A stretch of 34,182 nt of DNA. It comes from an uncultured Pirellula sp. (GTDB lineage Bacteria > Planctomycetota > Planctomycetia > Pirellulales > Pirellulaceae). This document shows positions 16,724-22,785 of this stretch, piece after piece (position 1 is the stretch's first letter; each line of letters opens with the position of its first letter). A program made the translations under genes and the position numbers. The notes below the pieces were generated by a model, which ran no database searches, was not told where the DNA came from, and saw only the letters and a list, made by a program, of their open reading frames with translations. The DNA is taken from NCBI GenBank assembly GCA_903930765.1, contig CAIYZV010000261.1, positions 1-34,182 on the forward strand, written 5' to 3'.

Positions 16724-17317
16724 TTGACTCGCGACGATCCATCGCTACCGGCGACATTGGGCCAATTCCCCAAGTCCCTGGAGCCATCATCGGATTCGCT
16801 GGACAACACGGGGTGGCTGCGATCGGTCTTTGATCGGTTGCAGCGGCCGCTGTTGGCGTATGCGTGCAAATTGCTCAATGGGGATTGGGATTTGGCTCAG
16901 GATTGCGTTCAGGAAGCTTTTGTGCGTTTGTGCCGAGAGCCGCGAGAACGGATCGAGTCTCATGTCGACGCATGGCTCTTTAAAACTTGTCGTCATCGAG
17001 CGATGGATATCCATCGCATGGAGGCTCGCATGAAAACCCAGACCGAACCGGCAGCGATCGAATCGCTGTCCTCCCAGGAAAAAGATCCGGGAAGCATCGC
17101 CATGTTGGCGGAACAGCAACACGAGATCGAACAGCGCATCGCGGACTTGCCCCGACTCGAGCAGGAAGTTGTCTTGCTGAGGCTGGGCCAAGGCCTCTCC
17201 TACAAACAGATAGCCGAGGTGATGGAGTTGAGCGTGAGCCACGTCGGTGTGCTGCTCCATCAAGCTTTAACGCGACTGCGCGACGTCATGTCGTCTGAAC
17301 GCGAATACCACTCCTGA
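16724..17317 (+). CDS. ECF-type RNA polymerase sigma factor
   Basis: Alternative sigma factor of 197 residues. Region 2 spans about 38-103 (RPLLAYACKLLNGDWDLAQDCVQEAFVRLCREP...DAWLFKTCRHRAMDIHR), and region 4 about 140-190 (LPRLEQEVVLLRLGQGLSYKQIAEVMELSVSHVGVLLHQALTRLRD), with the helix-turn-helix SYKQIAEVMELSVSHVGVLL. The variable N-terminal ~30 residues are Ser/Pro-rich. The start is a TTG at 16724 with GAGGG at 16715-16719, 4 nt before it; no ATG or GTG starts the frame earlier. The next gene, 35 bp downstream, encodes a membrane protein with an anti-sigma-like N-terminus, so this is probably a signal-responsive sigma factor held by that partner. Confidence 0.9.
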   Translation: MTRDDPSLPATLGQFPKSLEPSSDSLDNTGWLRSVFDRLQRPLLAYACKLLNGDWDLAQDCVQEAFVRLCREPRERIESHVDAWLFKTCRHRAMDIHRMEARMKTQTEPAAIESLSSQEKDPGSIAMLAEQQHEIEQRIADLPRLEQEVVLLRLGQGLSYKQIAEVMELSVSHVGVLLHQALTRLRDVMSSEREYHS

Positions 17318-17352
17318 ACACAAACCTAATATGGCCGAAAGAATCATCGATC

Positions 17353-20064
17353 ATGAATACCAACCAACCGAACTCCGACAATCCCCTTCCGAAACTATCA
17401 ACTCAGGTTCCTGCGAGTATTGAGCCATGGCAGATTACTGCCTACGCACTTGGGGAACTCGATCCGGCAGCCCGCGCTGAAGTCGAATCGTGGATCTCGA
17501 AGAATCCCGCTGCAGCCGCAGAGGTTCAATCGATTCGCGACACCGCGACCCAAATCCAAAAGCAGTTGGCCACTTCGAGTTTGAATGCTGGGCTGGACAA
17601 CCGACGATCCGAACAAGTGCTCCAGGAGATCACTGGGCGAAACACAGGCACGGCGACGGTCCAATTGCGAAAGAGCTATGACGAAGAAGTGCGCATGAAG
17701 CGATTCAGACGTTTCCGAACGATGGGACTGATTGCATCCGGGATAGCAGCGTCCTTGGTTGCGTTCCGATTGTCTCCGTGGTATTCCGATCGAGGGTATT
17801 CCGATCGAGTCGAAATCTTCTCTGGCACGAAGACGGTTTACAACATTCCATCGAGAACCGAGGAGGCGGTTACCGAATCCTCAGGCTACATCCCACCTGT
17901 CCTGAAAAATGCAACACAGATGGCGGAGGTCACGGATAAAGAATCATCGGTCAAGAGCCAAGAGGATTTTTTTAAGCAATCCGCTCCCGCAGATAATTCA
18001 GGGTACGTGGCAGGTGGCGGCAATACCGGAAAGGACTCCGGGAGAGTTCCACTTAGGGCTGTCGAGGCAAACAATGGCGGGCCCGCTGGCCCTGGTCCTG
18101 GGGTCGCTGCAAGTGGGTCTGTGACAAGTTCGGCGGCTACGGGGAAGAGCTTGAGCTTGGGTCGTGATGAATCGATAATTGGCGAAATTCCAGGTTTTGG
18201 GGCGGACGATGCCACCAGATCGCTCATCGATTCGAAAATGGAACCCAACGAATCGCTTTTTCGGCGGACGCCTGCTCCTGGGAGCACGCCGGAACGAAAT
18301 ACCAGTCTGGAGTCCAGGTATAGGTATGAAGAGATGCAGTCAGAGGCTAAGTCTGGCGAATCGATGGACTTCCGCTCGAAGGAACTCGCCGATCGAGTCG
18401 CCTCTGCACCACAACCAAGTTTGGATGGTATAGCCGGTGGTGGCCCAGCTAGTGGGGGATTGGGGGGGGGCACAGGCTTTTCGGGCGGCATGATGCCCGC
18501 TAAACCGAGTGGCGAGCGAGGCTTGCAAAAGCGAGAGTCGGATCGTGGATACCAATTCCCGGATGAACTGAAAGCCAACGTGCCGAGCCTTCGACGTGCG
18601 GCAGAAAATGCAAGCGGGGATCGGTTCGAACCGATTGTGGAGACTCCGTTTGCCGAGGTGACGCAATCGCCTCAATCGACCTTTTCCATTGATGTCGACA
18701 CCGCATCCTACAGCAAGATCCGGCAGTACGTTTCTGGAAATGTCGTCCCAAATCCAGCTGCGGTTCGAATCGAAGAGATGATCAACTACTTCGATTACAA
18801 CTATCCCGGACCGACGGATGGCTCTCCGTTTGCTGCTCATATGAAGATGGGGATTTGCCCATGGAACACGGAGCACCGTTTGGTGCGCGTGGCGATCCAA
18901 GCGAAAAAGGTAGATGCGGAACAACGCCCTGCCTCGAACCTAGTGTTCCTGATCGATGTTTCCGGTTCGATGGCGCAGGAGAACAAGCTTCCGTTGGTCA
19001 AGCGAACGTTGGCCTTGCTGGCCTCGCAGTTGCGAGAGCAAGACCGTGTGGCCATCGTTGTCTACGCTGGCGCTGCGGGTTGTGTTTTGCCGAGCACCTC
19101 CGGGGCATCGAAGGATCGGATCATGGCATCGATCGAAGAATTGCAGTCGGGTGGGTCGACCAATGGTGGACAAGGAATCGAATTGGCGTACCGCATCGCC
19201 AAGGAGAACTACGTCGATGGGGGTGTCAATCGAGTGATTCTGTGCACCGATGGAGATTTTAATGTCGGCGTGACAGGTACCGATCAGTTGGTTTCCATGA
19301 TGCAAGAGAACGCCAAGAGCAACGTGTTCTTGACGTGCCTGGGATACGGCATCGGCAATTACAACGACTCGATGATGGAGCAGATCTCCAATAAGGGGAA
19401 TGGAACTTACGGCATGGTCGATAGCGAGATGGAAGCTCGCAAGATCATGGTCGAGCAGTTGTCGGGAACGCTGATGACGGTCGCTAAGGATGTCAAAATC
19501 CAGATCGAGTTCAATCCTCAAAAGGTGGCTTCGTACCGCTTGATCGGGTACGAGAATCGCCGATTGGCTACTCAGGATTTCGATAACGACAAGAAGGATG
19601 CTGGTGAAATCGGGGCTGGGCACCGAGTTACCGCGTTGTACGAAATCGTGCCGGTTGGTAAAGAGGGAGCCGGAGTCCCAGGTGGCGAACTCCGTTATGG
19701 CAAGAAACAACCAGAGGCACCGCCCAAGCCGGTTGCTGACACCGAGCAGTCCGGCGAACTAGCGAACGAGTGGATGCTGCTGAAGATTCGGGCCAAGCAA
19801 CCTGAAGCGACCGAAAGCACCAAGCAAGAGTTTGTACTTAAGGAAGGTGACTTGGCCGAGGAAACCTATTCGGGTGAGCGGGCCGATATGGATTGGGCCG
19901 TGAGTGTTGCGGAGTTTGGACTCTTATTGCGGCACAGCAAACTCGCACCGGGAATCGACTGGGACAGGATGATATCGCGGGCACAAGAAAGTGTTGGCGA
20001 CGATAGCTACCGCCGAGAATGCTTGGCCATCATGCAGCAGGCCAAGCGAATGTTTGGCAAATAG
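17353..20064 (+). CDS. Membrane-anchored anti-sigma-like / von Willebrand A (YfbK-type) protein
   Basis: A 903-residue protein in three parts. Residues ~20-75 resemble the N-terminal sigma-binding domain of anti-sigma factors (ITAYALGELDPAARAEVESWI); no zinc-binding HxxxCxxC is present. One transmembrane helix is at ~124-141. After a long Gly/Ser/Pro-rich linker (to ~410) comes a YfbK-like module: a conserved pre-domain (TFSIDVDTASYSKIRQYV), a vWA domain with the MIDAS motif DVSGSM at 535-540, and a C-terminal DUF3520-like part (GHRVTALYEIVPVG, ELANEWMLLKIRAK). Topology is probably N-inside, with the vWA domain in the periplasm. I infer that it restrains the adjacent sigma factor and releases it on an extracytoplasmic signal. 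A 15-bp tandem duplication (YSDRGYSDR) lies just after the membrane helix. Confidence 0.85.
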   Translation: MNTNQPNSDNPLPKLSTQVPASIEPWQITAYALGELDPAARAEVESWISKNPAAAAEVQSIRDTATQIQKQLATSSLNAGLDNRRSEQVLQEITGRNTGTATVQLRKSYDEEVRMKRFRRFRTMGLIASGIAASLVAFRLSPWYSDRGYSDRVEIFSGTKTVYNIPSRTEEAVTESSGYIPPVLKNATQMAEVTDKESSVKSQEDFFKQSAPADNSGYVAGGGNTGKDSGRVPLRAVEANNGGPAGPGPGVAASGSVTSSAATGKSLSLGRDESIIGEIPGFGADDATRSLIDSKMEPNESLFRRTPAPGSTPERNTSLESRYRYEEMQSEAKSGESMDFRSKELADRVASAPQPSLDGIAGGGPASGGLGGGTGFSGGMMPAKPSGERGLQKRESDRGYQFPDELKANVPSLRRAAENASGDRFEPIVETPFAEVTQSPQSTFSIDVDTASYSKIRQYVSGNVVPNPAAVRIEEMINYFDYNYPGPTDGSPFAAHMKMGICPWNTEHRLVRVAIQAKKVDAEQRPASNLVFLIDVSGSMAQENKLPLVKRTLALLASQLREQDRVAIVVYAGAAGCVLPSTSGASKDRIMASIEELQSGGSTNGGQGIELAYRIAKENYVDGGVNRVILCTDGDFNVGVTGTDQLVSMMQENAKSNVFLTCLGYGIGNYNDSMMEQISNKGNGTYGMVDSEMEARKIMVEQLSGTLMTVAKDVKIQIEFNPQKVASYRLIGYENRRLATQDFDNDKKDAGEIGAGHRVTALYEIVPVGKEGAGVPGGELRYGKKQPEAPPKPVADTEQSGELANEWMLLKIRAKQPEATESTKQEFVLKEGDLAEETYSGERADMDWAVSVAEFGLLLRHSKLAPGIDWDRMISRAQESVGDDSYRRECLAIMQQAKRMFGK
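17780..17809. repeat. 15-bp perfect tandem duplication in the anti-sigma/vWA gene
   Basis: GGTATTCCGATCGAG occurs twice in direct succession (17780-17794, 17795-17809) and encodes a repeated Y-S-D-R-G/V stretch just outside the predicted transmembrane helix. Confidence 0.88.
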
Positions 20065-20096
20065 CTCGACGAAGACTGCTTCGATGAAGAAACGCA

Positions 20097-20123
20097 AAAG
20101 GCCCCTGAGTTTCAGGGGCCTTT
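20097..20123. terminator. Bidirectional terminator between convergent genes
   Basis: A 12-bp perfect stem, AAAGGCCCCTGA and TCAGGGGCCTTT, with a 3-nt loop. The A/T ends give a short T-tract on both strands. It lies between the vWA gene (ending 20064, +) and the SLBB lipoprotein gene (ending 20148, -) and can serve both. Confidence 0.9.
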
Positions 20124-20147
20124 GTGCATCATCAACGATGATCTGTG

Positions 20148-21551
20148 TTAGTTTCCGTTGCCCCCGCGGAGAGCGTATTGGAAGCCGTAGAGGAACAAGG
20201 CTGCGACACCGAAGTTGAGCACTTCTTCGCAAGGCTTGTATCTCATGATGAGGATGTCGCCGGGCTGGACGAGAATCCGTTCGCGTGGATCCACGTTGGC
20301 TTTAGCGAGGTCCACTTCGATCGTGATCTGCCCGTCGCAAGGTGTCTTGCGGAGGACGAACAAGGCACCGGGAGGCACGAAAGCGCCGCCGCCGATCCCA
20401 CCCATGGTTCCACCGCCGCCACCGCGTGCTCCAACCGACGACACACCGCTGCCAGCGAGTGCGAGGGCACCGAGGACGTCGAGGTCGTAGTCGCGAGGGA
20501 TCATGAACTGACCACCTTGCAACAAGCCACCGGTGTAGAAGACTTCGGCTTCACGCGACTCGATGTAGATGATATCTCCTTCTTCGAGGACGATATCCTC
20601 AGGCCGGAAGCTGGGCACGATCCCTGGTGGTAGACGCAAAGGAATCTTCAGGATCGATGGATCATCTGGAAGTGGCGGAGCACAACCGCATGGGTCTTGG
20701 TTGCAGTAGTACTGTTGGTAGAACTGCTGCACGAACGCATCCCGCTTCCGCTGATCGGCTTTGGACGCACGAAGGATCTTGATTTCATTCTTTGCATTGA
20801 CCCCTGGCAAACCGCCGGAGGCCATCAGTGCGTTGAGAACGTCGTTTTGATAGGCACGGAGCTTGATCATGCTTCCCGAAGCGCTCTGATCGGACCCGAG
20901 ATTGAAGCCGCCGCGACCACCCATTCCGCTACCCATTTGGTTGCCAGCACCACCAGCACCCATATCCTGGCGAACCACGACGATGTTGTAGGTGCGTTCC
21001 TTCATCAAGGTAACGATCGGCCGAAGCTGATTGGCATCGGTGAGAATCTTGGCATCGAGATAGTACTTACGAATCAGATCGCGGACTTGTTCGATTGTTA
21101 GCCCTTTGACCTTGATCGGCTCGAGCAATGGCAATTGGATGGTTCCATCGTTGATGACGGTCACCGGGTAACCGAGCGATGGGTCCAGCATGCTATCCCG
21201 CTCGGGGAAGTGCACGGGTGGTGGCTCGGGTGGCCTATCGGGCGACGAGTAAGGCATGATCCCTTCGATGTAGATACCAAGGATGTCCCCTTCGTCGAGC
21301 AAGTAATCTCGCGGGGGCTCTTGGGCTAGCCGAGAAGGATCGAGCGGAACCAGATTGTTCTTAGATTGAGTTAGGAATTGCGGTGGCAACCTACGGGCTG
21401 GGATGCCGTTGAGCGGTTGTGTCAGCGCCGCACATCCAGCGCTGAGGCTTCCCAACGCGATCAAGCCGGAGCAGGTCAAGCGACGCATCCAGCGAGCGAT
21501 CGTGACCTGCATGGTCTCTTTGTTTGGCGTAGTGTTCCGGTCCTGGGACAT
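20148..21551 (-). CDS. Polysaccharide export lipoprotein (Poly_export/SLBB)
   Basis: A 467-residue outer-membrane-type export protein related to Wza. The N-terminus has a lipoprotein signal with lipobox LSAGC (Cys40). A polysaccharide-export domain follows (DYLLDEGDILGIYIEGIMP..., VTVINDGTIQLPLLEPIKVKGLTIEQVRDLI), then SLBB-like regions (IVLEEGDIIYIESREAEVFYTGGLLQGGQFMIPRD...). Gly-rich inserts and a Cys-rich stretch (YYCNQDPCGCAPP) are unusual additions. The start at 21551 is chosen because GAGGT (21559-21563 on the minus strand) lies 7 nt before it; an upstream ATG at 21581 has no such signal. A second lipoprotein gene lies upstream on the same strand, and an O-antigen-ligase-like gene is divergent beyond it. 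It probably exports surface polysaccharide. Confidence 0.9.
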   Translation of the reverse strand: MSQDRNTTPNKETMQVTIARWMRRLTCSGLIALGSLSAGCAALTQPLNGIPARRLPPQFLTQSKNNLVPLDPSRLAQEPPRDYLLDEGDILGIYIEGIMPYSSPDRPPEPPPVHFPERDSMLDPSLGYPVTVINDGTIQLPLLEPIKVKGLTIEQVRDLIRKYYLDAKILTDANQLRPIVTLMKERTYNIVVVRQDMGAGGAGNQMGSGMGGRGGFNLGSDQSASGSMIKLRAYQNDVLNALMASGGLPGVNAKNEIKILRASKADQRKRDAFVQQFYQQYYCNQDPCGCAPPLPDDPSILKIPLRLPPGIVPSFRPEDIVLEEGDIIYIESREAEVFYTGGLLQGGQFMIPRDYDLDVLGALALAGSGVSSVGARGGGGGTMGGIGGGAFVPPGALFVLRKTPCDGQITIEVDLAKANVDPRERILVQPGDILIMRYKPCEEVLNFGVAALFLYGFQYALRGGNGN

Positions 21552-21623
21552 TTCAATTACCTCGCAAACCGCAATCGGCATTCAGTTTGGGCTGTTATGG
21601 TTTGTGTATCGGTGTGGTGTCAT

Positions 21624-21644
21624 GCAACGCGATCGACGCGTTGC
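21624..21644. other. 8-bp perfect hairpin between the two lipoprotein genes
   Basis: GCAACGCG (21624-21631) and CGCGTTGC (21637-21644) with a 5-nt loop, in the gap between the upstream lipoprotein gene's stop (21666) and the SLBB gene's start (21551). No T-run follows on the minus strand, so it may be an mRNA processing or stability element and not a terminator. Confidence 0.55.
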
Positions 21645-21665
21645 TTGATACGGACTTAGTGGTCG

Positions 21666-22403
21666 TTACAAGCCAATTCGTTCTTGAATTGGAGCCGGCT
21701 GAGGGATGACTTTGATCACCTCGTTCTCGATGACTTCCGTATCGATCACTTCATGGGCCGGATAATTCGGATACGCTTGGCCGTTCATCGGAATGGGAGC
21801 CGCAGCTCCTACCCCTGGTGCTTGATTCGCATTACCGCTTCGCTGCAGATCAAAACTCGGCACTGGATAGATGCCGTTATATTCCGACGGAAGCAGTCCA
21901 TGCTCAGAGTACTGCTTTTGAATGTTGCTGCTGGTTTGGATTTGGTACCAATTGCCGATACCATCCTCTTCCGCCGCCCTAGCCCCGTGCGGGAATCCGG
22001 AAAACCATGCAGCTACACGTGCTTGACCCTCGTGCGATTGGTATTTCCAACCCCAGTATTCACGCGGTGGAAACGCTGGTGTGCACCCGTCACCACCATC
22101 GGCAACTTGCATGTAACCAGCCTTAAACCCACGATGGAAGTCTTTTAAATGTTGCTGGTTGGCGAAGCAGTGTTTACGGCTATGCCATGCCTTCATCGCT
22201 AAGGAGCCGTTCCGCATAAACATCATGCCGTTGTTCCAATAGCCGTTGTACTGCCAACTGCTGTTGATTCCCGTCAGCGCGGTGCAACCTGCTGAAGGAA
22301 CAAACGCGGCGCCGAGCAACAACAAGGCTGTAAGTCCCAGCCGGCGTCTTACAGACTGCTGCCGGCGGGTTTTCGGAATGCATTTGAGTCGGTCGATGGA
22401 CAT
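21666..22403 (-). CDS. Lipoprotein of unknown function beside the polysaccharide export gene
   Basis: A 245-residue protein I do not recognise by family. It has a basic N-terminus, a hydrophobic stretch (LGLTALLLLGAAFVPSAGC) and a lipobox with Cys40. The mature part is rich in Trp, Tyr, Gly and His (NGYWNNGMMFMRNGSLAMKAWH, REYWGWKYQSHEGQARVAAWF), then a Pro/Gln-rich linker and a VIDTEVIENEVIKVIPQPAP tail. The ATG at 22403 has GGGGGA 7 nt upstream. An alternative TTG start about 50 bp further up has AAAGGAG before it, but would push the lipobox deeper. Its lipobox (SAGCTALT) nearly copies that of the SLBB protein (SAGCAALT). The location suggests a role with the export lipoprotein, not proven. 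Confidence 0.75.
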   Translation of the reverse strand: MSIDRLKCIPKTRRQQSVRRRLGLTALLLLGAAFVPSAGCTALTGINSSWQYNGYWNNGMMFMRNGSLAMKAWHSRKHCFANQQHLKDFHRGFKAGYMQVADGGDGCTPAFPPREYWGWKYQSHEGQARVAAWFSGFPHGARAAEEDGIGNWYQIQTSSNIQKQYSEHGLLPSEYNGIYPVPSFDLQRSGNANQAPGVGAAAPIPMNGQAYPNYPAHEVIDTEVIENEVIKVIPQPAPIQERIGL

Positions 22404-22654
22404 CGACGATTCCCCCCTATGGACGAATTGGCAAAAGGAATGCTTGCATAGCAATTGCACTCCTTTGGCGCGTGGATAGACGTATCCCTGAATCGTGTTA
22501 TCGCCCATCCGCTCGTGTCGAATTTAATGATTGTTCGGACAACAACAGTTTTCTTGCGTTTTTCGTTAGATGGGCCTGCAACGGTGATGCCGAAGATACC
22601 TTCGAACAAAGCTGCTCGTCCGAGACGTTCGCACACGCTGGATTGTGGCCAGGA

Positions 22655-22700
22655 GTACCGTCGATTAAGGTTGTTAAGTACCGTCGATTAAGGTTGTTAA
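22655..22700. repeat. 23-bp perfect tandem repeat, possible operator
   Basis: Two identical copies of a 23-bp unit beginning GTACCGTCGATTAAGG and ending TTGTTAA (22655-22677, 22678-22700). ACCGT in each copy is mirrored by ACGGT just after the second copy (22702-22706). It lies 85 bp before the ligase-like gene, between divergent genes. The period is about two helical turns. Confidence 0.85.
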
Positions 22701-22725
22701 TACGGTGCGTTTAAAAAAACTCTTG

Positions 22726-22740
22726 GGAACGGGTCGTTCC
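22726..22740. promoter_or_regulatory. Short inverted repeat before the ligase-like gene
   Basis: GGAACG (22726-22731) and CGTTCC (22735-22740) with a 3-nt centre, 45 bp before the start codon. It may be a regulator site or a small leader hairpin. No known operator was recognised. Confidence 0.35.
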
Positions 22741-22785
22741 ACGTGAGTCTTCAGAGGCAATTGGCTTTAGGAGTCCCCCAGCGAA

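Larger units (their letters stand above)
22404..22785. other. Divergent intergenic region of the polysaccharide locus
   Basis: 382 bp between the minus-strand lipoprotein gene and the plus-strand ligase-like gene. It holds the 23-bp tandem repeat (22655-22700) and the inverted repeat at 22726-22740. No sigma-70 promoter is clear on either strand; weak -35-like TTGTTA elements lie inside the tandem repeat. A ten-codon ORF (M-Q-A-F-L-L-P-I-R-P) with AAAGGAG upstream precedes the lipoprotein start on the minus strand, but I give it little weight. Confidence 0.5.

Noticed and set aside
17886-18578. A 230-codon minus-strand frame opposite the vWA linker
   Set aside because: It mirrors the Gly/Ser/Pro-rich linker; low complexity produces open frames on the other strand.
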